From: Xanthomonas nasturtii
GTDB lineage: Bacteria > Pseudomonadota > Gammaproteobacteria > Xanthomonadales > Xanthomonadaceae
Reading direction: 5' to 3'
Assembly (NCBI RefSeq): GCF_001660815.1
Contig: NZ_LYMI01000009.1
Coordinates: forward strand, 80,058-144,057
Length of the DNA stretch: 64,000 nucleotides
Part shown: one piece after another, positions 1-8,110 of the stretch
How positions within the stretch are numbered: position 1 is the first letter of the stretch
Layout of the letters: each line of letters opens with the position of its first letter
Translations under genes and position numbers: made by a program
Notes under the pieces: generated by a model
Told to the model about the DNA's origin: nothing
Databases searched by the model: none
The model's input: the letters and a program-made list of their open reading frames with translations, nothing else

Positions 1-233
1 CGCGCCAACTAGCGCTTGATCTTGGCTACGTCCCGGTGGTCCCGCCAAAAGCCAATCGGGTCGAGCCCTGGGAGTACGACCGAGAAATGTACAAGCGGCG
101 CAACGAAGTGGAGAGGCTATTTCGTCGCTTGAAGGGCTACCGCCGGATTTTCTCGCGCTTCGAAAAGCTGGATGTCATGTTCCTCGGATTCTTAAGCTTC
201 ATCCTTGTCGTTGATGGACTTCGGATGTGTTAA
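1..233 (+). CDS. IS5-family transposase, C-terminal part (cut by window edge)
   Basis: The frame is open from the first bases (codons start at position 3) to the TAA at 231-233, so the gene begins outside the window. The visible ~77 residues contain the C-terminal signature of IS4/IS5-type DDE transposases. This is an E in NEVERLFRRLKGYRR followed by a basic stretch and RFEKLD, where the E should be the last residue of the DDE triad. It would catalyse cut-and-paste transposition of the element. Whether the full gene is intact cannot be told from here. Confidence 0.8.
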   Translation, partial: RQLALDLGYVPVVPPKANRVEPWEYDREMYKRRNEVERLFRRLKGYRRIFSRFEKLDVMFLGFLSFILVVDGLRMC

Positions 234-239
234 CAGGCC
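1..239 (+). mobile_element. Right end of an IS5-type insertion sequence (partial)
   Basis: The transposase stop codon is followed at once by TTAACAGGCCC (230-240). Read on the other strand this is GGGCCTGTTAA, a plausible terminal inverted repeat, and it is followed by TA, a usual target dinucleotide for part of this family. The exact end near 239-240 is inferred because the other end is outside the window. Confidence 0.5.
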
Positions 240-316
240 CTAGAAATCTACGGCGGGTGACGCACTGCATCTTGGACGATGATTCTGTTTCCTTGGGCGC
301 CGTACCCTCACCCCAA

Positions 317-339
317 CCCCTCTCCCGGTGGGAGAGGGG
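317..339. repeat. Perfect GC-rich hairpin in the IS/TonB-receptor spacer
   Basis: CCCCTCTCCC (317-326) and GGGAGAGGGG (330-339) form a perfect 10-bp stem around a 3-base loop. The surrounding pyrimidine-rich text (ACCCTCACCCCAACC) resembles a short dispersed intergenic element of xanthomonads. It could act as a terminator for either side but lacks a T-run. The rest of 240-416 shows no gene. Confidence 0.5.
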
Positions 340-416
340 CTTGCCGCCCCGAGTGGAGAGGGCTGACGTCAGGGAAGTAGTGCACCGCTGGCCAGTGATT
401 GGCTGACCAATCGGTG

Positions 417-512
417 CAGAACTTCCAGTTCGCGTCACATCAGAACTTCAGGTCCGCGTTACATCAGAACTTCTAGTTCACGTTACATCAGAACTAGAAG
501 TTCACGTCACAT
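417..512. repeat. Four tandem 24-nt units copying the 3' end of the TonB-receptor gene
   Basis: Units at 417-440, 441-464, 465-488 and 489-512 all start CAGAACT and end ACAT. The genuine gene end (CAGAACTTGTAGTTAAC, from 513) is a fifth, diverged copy. Read on the minus strand each unit resembles the last codons VNYKF-stop of the adjacent receptor, now with substitutions. Units 3 and 4 also contain a perfect 13-bp inverted repeat, GAACTTCTAGTTC (467-479) and GAACTAGAAGTTC (491-503). This forms a hairpin just after the receptor stop codon. Confidence 0.8.
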
Positions 513-3286
513 CAGAACTTGTAGTTAACACCCAGCACGAACGTACGGCCCCATTCGATGTATTCCAGTGGACGGTCCTTGGTTTCTGCGTAGGTGCGGT
601 ACGGCGAGTTGCTGAGGTTGCTGGCCTGCAACAGCAGGGTGAGGCCGGACAGGCTGCTGGCTTCGCTGAAGTTGTAGCTGATCTGCGCGTCGGTGATGTT
701 TTCGCCGACCACGTAGCGCAGCGTGCGGTTGCCGTTGAAGTTGCCGATCTCGCCGATGAAGTCCGAGCGGCGACGTTGGCTGACGCGCGCTTCGAAGCCC
801 TTGTGCTCGTAATACGTAGTCAGGTTGTAGACGCGCTTGGACAAGCCAGGCAGGCTGATTTCACCGTCGCCCACGCTGGAGGCGCTTTCCGGGTCGCGGA
901 TCTTGACGTCGCTGTCGTTGAAGGTGGCGCTGGCCTGGATGCCGAAGCCTTCCAACGGGGCGAAGATCAAATCCAGCGGCAGCGAGGCGGTGAGTTCGAC
1001 GCCGCGCAGGGTGCCGCCTTTGCCGTTGAACGGGGCGCTGAAGGTGCCGGTGGTGAGTACCGGCGCCGAGCCCGGTGGCGGCACGTAGCCGGCAACCAGT
1101 GCGGAGAAGTCGTAGTTGTCGCGGCTCTGGGTGTAGATGTAGCTCTTCAGGTTCTTGTAGAAGAACGCGGCGGCCAGGTAGGCGCGCTCGGCGAAGTACT
1201 TCTCGTAGGAGATGTCGATGGCGTTGGCGCGCCATGGATCGAGCGTGGGGTTGCCGCCGCTGGCGCCCGGGCGGCCGGTGGAGGTGTCGACACCGAATTC
1301 CAGCGATGCCCGAAGCTGGTCCACGCGTGGGCGTGCGACCTGCTTGGCCATCGCAAAACGCAGGGTCTGCTCGTACGGGAACTGGAAGGCCAGGTTCAGG
1401 CTGGGCAGCCAGTCGCGGTAGGTCTTGCCATCGTCGATGGGCCGTACTTCACTGCCGGCCGGCTGCGAGGCGTCCCAGTAATTGGCTTGCGAGGACTGGT
1501 CGGCACTCTGCAGCTGCACACCGATATTGCCGCGCACACCGACGCTCCCCCATTCGGTGTCGAGGTTGGCACGCAGCCATGCGGTGGTGATCTTCTCTTC
1601 GACCGTCCAGGCCTTGGACACCAGGAACGATGCATCGTCGTTCGGGTTGAACAGCATGTAGCGCGAGACCGCCGCCGGTACATTCCACGCAGGCAGGGAG
1701 CCTAGACCGGCAAAGCCGAGATTGACCGGCGCGTATTGGAGATCCGCTGCCACCGTGGCCTCGCCCTGCGCGCCCAGCGTGATGTTGCCTTCCGGCTGGG
1801 TCTTCTGCTTTTCGCGGTTGGCGTAGTTGACGCCGACATCCAGATCCGAGAACCAGCTCAGCGCCTCAGGCATCGGGAAGCTGGCCTGCAGGCGCGCGCC
1901 CTTGAGCACGTCTTCCACGCGCGGCACCTTGCCGTAGCCGGAGCCGTAGATGGTGTTGGTGAGGAACAACTCATCGGGATTGGAATAATTCATGCCCGGC
2001 GCCAGCTGCGAGAAGCCGTTGCCGACAACCGACACGCCCACGGTGTCCAATTGCGGCATCGGTGCGCGCTGGAGATTGTTCTCCAGATTCAATTCGTCGC
2101 GGGTGGCCTTGGAGTAGTTCAGGTCGGCGACGATCTTGACCGCGCCGGCGGTGGTTTCGTTATTCCAGCCGAAGGCCTCGATCTTGTCTTCGCGCTTGTT
2201 GTACATACCGCGGACCAGCGGATAGACGCCGCTGGCGGTGCCGCCGACGAAGCTGCCGTTATCGTTGACGCGCACGTCGGTGATGTTCAGGCCCGGCGTG
2301 TAGCCACCGTTGTAGTTGCTCAGATTGAGCTCGAACTGGTTGGCGGTGTCGATTTGCTCGGCTTCGGTATGGAACGCATCGAAGGTGCTGGTCCAGGCGT
2401 TGGACGGGCGGTACTGCAGCGTCGCCATGAGGCCGTCGCGCTTCTGATTGCCGGTACGCCGCAACGCTTTGATGCCATCGGAGAAATACACGCCATCGGC
2501 CACGCCGGGGCGTCGACGCTGCGCGTTGACCTGCTGCCAGGGTTCGTACAGACCCACCTGGTTTTCCTGGAGGGGCATGTCGGTGTGGGCGTAGCCGATG
2601 GTCAGGCCGATGGTACGGTCGGCGAACTGGTCGATGTAGCTGATGTTGAAGCGGTTGCCGTACGGGTCGACGTTGGCGGCCTTGCCCAGCGAATTGCGCT
2701 GATAGCGGCCACCGATGGCGATCACGCGCTCGTTGTAGCTGAGCGGGCGGGCGGTCTGCATGTCCACGGTGCCTGACAGACCCTGACCAACCAGGCCGGC
2801 ATCGGGCGTCTTGTAGACGGTGACGCCGCTGACCAGCTCGGACGGGTATTGGTCGAATTCCACGCTGCGGTTGTCGCCGGTGCTGACCACTTCGCGGCCA
2901 TTGAGCAGGGTGGTGGAAAAGTCCGGCGACAGGCCTCGCACGCTGATCACCTGCGCGCGGCCGGCCGCACGCTGCGCAGCCAGGCCGGGCAGGCGCGCCA
3001 GCGATTCGGCGATGCTCACGTCCGGCAGGCGGCCGATGTCTTCAGCCGAAATGGCTTCCACGATCGAGGTGGAATCGCGTTTGACCGAGATGGCGCCTTC
3101 GATCGCGCGGCGCAGGCCGGTGACCTGGACCTTGTCCAAGTCGGTGACCGCGCCAGCGCTCTGGTCGGACGCGCTTTGTTGGGTGTCGCTTGCTGGTGCA
3201 GGCGTCGCCGATTGCGCGGCGGCCCATGTCGGTGCCATGGCAACCGCCATGGCAATACTCAGCGCGGAGCGCTTGTGCTTCAACAT
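512..3286 (-). CDS. TonB-dependent receptor, probable maltodextrin uptake
   Basis: Outer-membrane, TonB-energised substrate receptor of the Xanthomonas/Caulobacter type, 924 residues. The open frame extends upstream, but ATG at 3286 is chosen because it is preceded by GGGAGGGG and starts a clear signal peptide (MLKHKRSALSIAMAVAMAPTWAAAQ). The plug domain follows from about residue 55 (KVQVTGLRRAIEGAI), and the C-terminus ends in VNYKF with the terminal Phe typical of outer-membrane beta-barrels. It lies beside a GH97 alpha-glucosidase, a sugar transporter, an amylase and a LacI regulator, which suggests malto-oligosaccharides as substrate. That assignment is inference. A 17-nt site shared with the divergent glycosidase promoters sits about 130 nt upstream. 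Confidence 0.9.
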   Translation of the reverse strand: MLKHKRSALSIAMAVAMAPTWAAAQSATPAPASDTQQSASDQSAGAVTDLDKVQVTGLRRAIEGAISVKRDSTSIVEAISAEDIGRLPDVSIAESLARLPGLAAQRAAGRAQVISVRGLSPDFSTTLLNGREVVSTGDNRSVEFDQYPSELVSGVTVYKTPDAGLVGQGLSGTVDMQTARPLSYNERVIAIGGRYQRNSLGKAANVDPYGNRFNISYIDQFADRTIGLTIGYAHTDMPLQENQVGLYEPWQQVNAQRRRPGVADGVYFSDGIKALRRTGNQKRDGLMATLQYRPSNAWTSTFDAFHTEAEQIDTANQFELNLSNYNGGYTPGLNITDVRVNDNGSFVGGTASGVYPLVRGMYNKREDKIEAFGWNNETTAGAVKIVADLNYSKATRDELNLENNLQRAPMPQLDTVGVSVVGNGFSQLAPGMNYSNPDELFLTNTIYGSGYGKVPRVEDVLKGARLQASFPMPEALSWFSDLDVGVNYANREKQKTQPEGNITLGAQGEATVAADLQYAPVNLGFAGLGSLPAWNVPAAVSRYMLFNPNDDASFLVSKAWTVEEKITTAWLRANLDTEWGSVGVRGNIGVQLQSADQSSQANYWDASQPAGSEVRPIDDGKTYRDWLPSLNLAFQFPYEQTLRFAMAKQVARPRVDQLRASLEFGVDTSTGRPGASGGNPTLDPWRANAIDISYEKYFAERAYLAAAFFYKNLKSYIYTQSRDNYDFSALVAGYVPPPGSAPVLTTGTFSAPFNGKGGTLRGVELTASLPLDLIFAPLEGFGIQASATFNDSDVKIRDPESASSVGDGEISLPGLSKRVYNLTTYYEHKGFEARVSQRRRSDFIGEIGNFNGNRTLRYVVGENITDAQISYNFSEASSLSGLTLLLQASNLSNSPYRTYAETKDRPLEYIEWGRTFVLGVNYKF

Positions 3287-3598
3287 TTTCCCCTCCCAGG
3301 TACATGTTGTTTTTGATTTTTGATCCGGCAGACGCCTGGATGTCATGCGCCGCGTGTCTCGATGGACGTCACGACTGCGACGTATGGTAGACACGGCATC
3401 TGGGTGCAAACGGGCACTGCATACGTATTCACTGCGGCGTTGGGCGATGAAATCGATTCCACGCAGGCCTTGCCTGTCGACTGCATGGAAGCTGGGCATC
3501 AGCCACCCAACACGACGCGCAATGCGCAACGGCCGTTATGCCGCTGCGCGATGTCATCGATCGTGCAGCACGTGGTTGCGCCGCAGCAAACGCGTGAT
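3287..3598. other. Spacer between GH97 gene and TonB receptor, with its promoter region
   Basis: No gene is visible. Reading on the minus strand, it holds the operator-like site (3415-3431) and then ATGGTAGAC on the plus strand (3384-3392). The latter reads GTCTACCAT and gives a weak -10-like TACCAT. The remainder is unremarkable. Confidence 0.5.
3415..3431 (-). promoter_or_regulatory. Putative LacI-type operator upstream of the TonB receptor
   Basis: Minus strand TGAATACGTATGCAGTG, centred on the palindrome ATACGTAT (3421-3428). The identical 17-mer occurs at 5768-5784. In both places GTCTACCAT follows 21-22 nt downstream in the direction of the regulated gene. The nearby LacI-type protein is the obvious candidate binder (inference). 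Confidence 0.6.
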
Positions 3599-5680
3599 TC
3601 AGCGTTTGCCATCCACCGGCACGAAGCGAATGGCCTGCCCACCGCCCGGTGCCAGACGCAGCTCCAGGGTATCGGCACTGCTGACCTGGCGTTCTTCGCG
3701 CACGAAGGCGAATGGGTTGCTGACATAGTCCGCGCCGTCGCCATCGCGATAGATCTGCGCGGTGTAGCGAACGCCGGGTTCGAGAAAGCCCAGCGGCACC
3801 TGCAGCAGGCGACCGTGTTCGTCGGTGATGCTGCCCAGGAACCAGTCGCGGCTATGCCGGTCCTTGCGTGCGATGGTGACGTAGTCGCCCACTTCGCCAT
3901 TCACGGCGCGGGTCTGGTCCCAGTCCACCGCCACGTCTTCGATGAAGCGGAACGCGTCGCGGTGCTGCAGATAATGCTCGGGCAGATCGGCGGCCATCTG
4001 GATCGGGCTGTAGAGCGTGACGTACAAGGCCAGCTGCCGCGCCAGGGTGCTGGGAATCGCCTGGCCGTTGCGGCCCTTCAGGCTGACGATGCCCGGGGTG
4101 TAATCCATTGGCCCGGCGAGCAGCCGCGTAAATACCAGGTTGACCTCATGCTCGGGCGGGTTGGGCGGCTGGCCCCAGGCGTTGTATTCCATGCCGCGCG
4201 CGCCTTCGCGCGAAATCCAGTTGGGATAGGTGCGGCGTAGCCCGGTGTCCTTGATCGGCTCGTGCGCGTTGACCGCGATATGCCGCTGCGCCGCTTCCTG
4301 CACCACGTGCAGGTGGTGACGCGCCATCCATTGTCCATCGTGCCACTCGCGCAGCGGCGTGCCGCCGGCCGGATTGCGTCGCTCCACCTGGCCGTCGTCG
4401 CAGACGTAACCGGTCTTGACCGAATCCACGCCAAAGCGCGCGTACAGGTCCATCGCCTCGGCGATCTGATCTTCGTAATGGTCCACTGCGCACCCCGTTT
4501 CATGATGGCCGATCAGATGCACGCCCTTGGCGGCGGCGTATTTGCTTATTGCGGGTAGGTCGAAATCCGGCGTGGGCCGGGTGAAATCGAAGCTGCCGCC
4601 GTTGCCGAACCATTCGCCGTCCCAGCCGGGATTCCAGCCTTCGACCAGCACGCCGCGAAAGCCATGGTCGGCGGCGAAGTCGATGTAGCGTTTTGTCGTC
4701 GCGGTGGAGGCCGCGTGTTTCGGGCCGGTGGCCCAGGTGTGTTGGTTGAGGTGCATCGACCACCACACCCCTACGTACTTGGACGGCTTGATCCAGCTCA
4801 CATCGCCCAGCACGTTGGGCTCGTTGAGGTTGAGGATCAGGTTGGATTCCACCAGGCCGGTGGCCTGATCAGCAATCTGCAGCGTGCGCCATGGCGTATC
4901 GAACGGCAGGCTGCGGCGCACCTTCCAGCCTTCGGCAGCCGGCGACAGCTGCGCGCGCAGGCGCTGGTTGTCGGTGCGTCGCAGCCACATGCCGGCGTAG
5001 TCCACCAGGGCCGCTTCGTGCAGCGCGATATGCAGCCCGCTGTCGGTGCGCAGGGTAAGCGGGGTATGCGCCAGTGCCACCTGATTCAACGGCGTGTGCT
5101 GATACAGATACTCGTAGTGGATCGGTTCGCCTGCAGGAATCCACCAGGCATCGGCAGGCTGGGCGATGGCGAATTCGGTCACTTCCTCGTCGATGATCGC
5201 CTCACGCAAGCCTGCTTGCGTGGGGAAGTGATAACGCAGGCCCAGCCCGTCGTCGTAGACACGGAAGATCACGTCGAACTTGCGCTGCGCACCGTCGCGC
5301 TCGCCCAGGCTCACGCGCAATTCGTTGTAGTGATTGCGCACCCACCGCGTTTCGCCCCAGGGCTGCTCCCAGGTGTCGTCGTGACGTTGGCGCGCCTGTG
5401 CAAGCACCACCATGCCGCGGTCCAGCCGGCCGTCGCGCAGCGTGAACCCCAGCCGCGAGCGTTGCACCACCGCCTCGCCCAGGCGCTGCACGCGGTAGTA
5501 GGGCGTGCCGCCATCCACCTCCAGGCTGACCTGCAGCACCTTGTTCGGCGATTCCACGCTGAGGGTGGTGACTTCGGCATGCAGCGGTGGCGCAGTGCCG
5601 CCAAACAGCGTGAAGACCAGCAGCTGGGCGATCCACGCGGCGCCCAGTGTCGAGCGTGCTCGACGTGAAGACAGCGGCAT
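3599..5680 (-). CDS. GH97 alpha-glucosidase (SusB-like)
   Basis: Secreted or periplasmic enzyme of 693 residues that releases glucose from malto-oligosaccharides. The start is ATG at 5680, with GGGAGGGG directly upstream, the same ribosome-binding pattern as the TonB receptor. A TTG 12 nt further upstream is less likely. It begins with a hydrophobic signal segment ending near PPLHA. The beta-sandwich N-terminal half is followed by a barrel with LIGHHETG, VNAHEP and SREGARGMEYN. These Glu-containing motifs match the acid/base residues of inverting GH97 enzymes. Glycine in VKTGYV, where retaining members have Asp, also fits an inverting mechanism. It is transcribed towards the TonB receptor, and the shared operator lies 88 nt upstream. 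Confidence 0.9.
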   Translation of the reverse strand: MPLSSRRARSTLGAAWIAQLLVFTLFGGTAPPLHAEVTTLSVESPNKVLQVSLEVDGGTPYYRVQRLGEAVVQRSRLGFTLRDGRLDRGMVVLAQARQRHDDTWEQPWGETRWVRNHYNELRVSLGERDGAQRKFDVIFRVYDDGLGLRYHFPTQAGLREAIIDEEVTEFAIAQPADAWWIPAGEPIHYEYLYQHTPLNQVALAHTPLTLRTDSGLHIALHEAALVDYAGMWLRRTDNQRLRAQLSPAAEGWKVRRSLPFDTPWRTLQIADQATGLVESNLILNLNEPNVLGDVSWIKPSKYVGVWWSMHLNQHTWATGPKHAASTATTKRYIDFAADHGFRGVLVEGWNPGWDGEWFGNGGSFDFTRPTPDFDLPAISKYAAAKGVHLIGHHETGCAVDHYEDQIAEAMDLYARFGVDSVKTGYVCDDGQVERRNPAGGTPLREWHDGQWMARHHLHVVQEAAQRHIAVNAHEPIKDTGLRRTYPNWISREGARGMEYNAWGQPPNPPEHEVNLVFTRLLAGPMDYTPGIVSLKGRNGQAIPSTLARQLALYVTLYSPIQMAADLPEHYLQHRDAFRFIEDVAVDWDQTRAVNGEVGDYVTIARKDRHSRDWFLGSITDEHGRLLQVPLGFLEPGVRYTAQIYRDGDGADYVSNPFAFVREERQVSSADTLELRLAPGGGQAIRFVPVDGKR

Positions 5681-5767
5681 ATCCCCTCCCAAGGTGACCG
5701 TTGTGCAGGCAGCGACTATGCAGTGGGCGGCAGTGGATGCGTCGTGCCGTGCGCGGCCTGGAACCCA

Positions 5768-5784
5768 TGAATACGTATGCAGTG
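5768..5784 (+). promoter_or_regulatory. Putative shared operator in the divergent glycosidase promoter region
   Basis: TGAATACGTATGCAGTG, identical to the site upstream of the TonB receptor. On the plus strand GTCTACCAT (5806-5814) follows 21 nt later, the same architecture as the receptor promoter. It can serve both the minus-strand GH97 gene and the plus-strand glycosidase-transporter-amylase operon. No gene lies in 5681-5923. Confidence 0.6.
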
Positions 5785-5923
5785 GTGCGGAACAGCGGAG
5801 TGCGCGTCTACCATGGCGTCACGGCACCTGGGAGGGTCCGCGCCCGTGGCACGTCTGTGCCGCGCACCACAACGCGTGCAACGAGGGAGGAAGGCCGACA
5901 GCGCAAGCTGTCTTGCCGCTTCG

Positions 5924-8110
5924 ATGCTGAAGATGATCTGCATGGCTGCAACGCTCGGCGTTGCGGCGAGCTCGCCGGTGTTTGCCGACGCGCTGGAATT
6001 TCAGGGGCGTCGGGCGCAAGCGCAGGCGCTGGACGACGGCGGCTTCATGTTGCGTGGGCCGTACGGCGAACGCCGCATCGCCGCGCAACCGATGCGCACG
6101 CACACCGCCAGCCCGTTGTTCGATGCCTTGTTCGCGCTGGCGCAGCAGGACATGGCCGACGACCGCGTCGAGGCGATCCGCGACCCTGCCTTCAACGACG
6201 GCAAGCCGGTGCCCTGCAGATGTTTTGAGACCGGCGAGCGTTGGCCCTACGTGTGGACCCGCGATGTCAGTTTTGCCGCGGATCTTGCGTTGGCGCAGCT
6301 GGAGCCGGAGCGCACGCGCAACGCATTGCGCTTCAAGCTCTCGGCTGCACGCGATGGGCGCACGCCGGGGCTGTTCGTGGCACAGGACACCGGCACCGGT
6401 GGCAGCTGGCCGATCAGCAGTGACCGTGTGGTGTGGTTCCTGGCAGCGCGTGGCCTGCTGGACGACCAGCCGTTTGCCGAACAGGTGTGGCAGGCGCTGC
6501 AGGCGACGATCGCGCAAGACCGCGATGCGGTTTTCGATGCGCAGATCGGCCTCTACCGCGGCGAAACCTCGTTCCTGGATTGGCGCGAACAGACCTACCC
6601 GGCACGGACGCGCGAGGACGTGCGCTTCATTGCCGAGTCCTTCGCACTCTCCACCAATGTGCTGCATTACCAGGCGCTGCGCTTGGCCGAACAGGTGGCG
6701 CGGCAGCATGGCGATGCGCGCGCCGCGCAGTATGCGCAGTGGGCCGATGCGCTGCGCCACGCCATCGATGCGCGGTTCTGGGACGCGCGCAGCAGTCAGT
6801 ACGCAAGCTATCTCGGCGACGCGGCGCATCCGGTGCGCTATGCCAAGGCGGATCTGCTCGGTCTGTCGCTGGGCGTGCTGGCCGATGTCTTTCCGGCACA
6901 GCGGGCGCGCCTTGCGCTGCGCAGTTACCCAACGGTGGCTGGCGGCAGCCCGGTGGTGTGGCCGCAGGAGGCCGCGCAGCCCATCTACCACAACCGCGCC
7001 GTGTGGCCGTTCGTCAGCGCCTATGCGCTGCGCGCCGCACGCAGGCTGGACGATGCGCCGCGCATCGCGCTGGAGCTGCAGTCGCTGATGCGCGGCAGCG
7101 CGCTGGCGGGCTCCAATATGGAAAACTACGAAATGCAGAGCCTTGCGGTGCATGTGGAAGAGGGCGCACGCAGCGGGCCGGTGGTGAATTCGCCACGTCA
7201 GCTATGGTCGGTGGCCGGCTATCTGTCGGCGGTGCTGGAAGGGGTGTTCGGGCTGTCGGCCGATGGCAGCGTGCAGCCGAAATTGCCGCGGTCGTTGTTG
7301 CCGCTGCTGTTCGGCGACGCCGAGCAAATCGTGCTGGAAAAAGGCGCACGGCGCTACGTGCTGCAGCGCCCGACGAACGACGCTGGCGATTTGCTGGTGG
7401 CCGGGCGCGTCGAACAGCAGGGGCAGACCACGCTGGTGCAGCTGGTTGGGCAGGTCGCCGATCTTGCGGCGCCAGCGCAACCGGCGCACGTCTTCGCACC
7501 GGAGACACCGCCTGCGCCGGTCGCGCAACAGATCGGCAAGACGTCTCGCATCGCCATTCCGGCGGGCACCACGCTGTATCTGGATGGCCGGGCACTCGAC
7601 GCCAGCGCGCACTGGGATCTGCCCGACGATGGCTTGCTGCATGTGCTCAGCCTGACCCGGCGCATTGATGGGTTGGAGTCGCTGCATGGCCCGGCATTGA
7701 CGCTCGGCCCGCTGCAGCAGTTGCCGGGCAGCCAGCGCTGGAACTGGCGTCCTGCACGCGCAGGCATGCATCGCGTCTCGCTGCGGTATCGCAACGACAA
7801 TGGCCCGATCAATACTGGTGTGACTGTGGCGGTGAAACGGCTGCTGCTGGAATGCCCGGGAAAACCTGTGCAATCGCAGGTTATCGTGATGCCGCATAGC
7901 GTGGGCGAGCAGCTCTCCACCCAGGTCACTTTCGATGCGGTGGCGGGGCAGGCATGCACCTTCCGGCTGGAGGACGGCTTCAACATGAGCGCGTTGGCGC
8001 ATTTCGCGCAGTACAACGGCGGCCGCGGCGGCCGCGATGGGGTGGTCAACGCGGCCCAGATCAGCGCGTTGCTGGTTGGGCCCGCGGCACACGTGGAGGC
8101 CGCGCCATGA
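5924..8110 (+). CDS. Secreted six-hairpin glycosidase-like protein (glycogen debranching-type)
   Basis: A 728-residue protein with a convincing signal peptide (MLKMICMAATLGVAASSPVFA). This is the reason for choosing ATG 5924 although the open frame runs further upstream and no strong ribosome-binding site is visible. The central part (WPYVWTRDVSFAADLALA, then an Ala-rich alpha-helical region to about residue 430, including FIAESFALSTNV) resembles (alpha/alpha)6-barrel glycosidases of the glucoamylase/debranching group. The C-terminal ~250 residues look like beta-structured accessory domains. The precise family and catalytic residues could not be assigned. It overlaps the downstream transporter gene by ATGA, so it is the first gene of a three-gene operon acting on malto-oligosaccharides. 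Confidence 0.7.
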   Translation: MLKMICMAATLGVAASSPVFADALEFQGRRAQAQALDDGGFMLRGPYGERRIAAQPMRTHTASPLFDALFALAQQDMADDRVEAIRDPAFNDGKPVPCRCFETGERWPYVWTRDVSFAADLALAQLEPERTRNALRFKLSAARDGRTPGLFVAQDTGTGGSWPISSDRVVWFLAARGLLDDQPFAEQVWQALQATIAQDRDAVFDAQIGLYRGETSFLDWREQTYPARTREDVRFIAESFALSTNVLHYQALRLAEQVARQHGDARAAQYAQWADALRHAIDARFWDARSSQYASYLGDAAHPVRYAKADLLGLSLGVLADVFPAQRARLALRSYPTVAGGSPVVWPQEAAQPIYHNRAVWPFVSAYALRAARRLDDAPRIALELQSLMRGSALAGSNMENYEMQSLAVHVEEGARSGPVVNSPRQLWSVAGYLSAVLEGVFGLSADGSVQPKLPRSLLPLLFGDAEQIVLEKGARRYVLQRPTNDAGDLLVAGRVEQQGQTTLVQLVGQVADLAAPAQPAHVFAPETPPAPVAQQIGKTSRIAIPAGTTLYLDGRALDASAHWDLPDDGLLHVLSLTRRIDGLESLHGPALTLGPLQQLPGSQRWNWRPARAGMHRVSLRYRNDNGPINTGVTVAVKRLLLECPGKPVQSQVIVMPHSVGEQLSTQVTFDAVAGQACTFRLEDGFNMSALAHFAQYNGGRGGRDGVVNAAQISALLVGPAAHVEAAP

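Noticed and set aside
776..2776. Long plus-strand open frames (309 and 346 residues) antisense to the TonB receptor
   Set aside because: Composition is low-complexity Ala/Val/Gly/Arg from GC-rich third positions, with no domain. The minus-strand receptor explains the coding signal.
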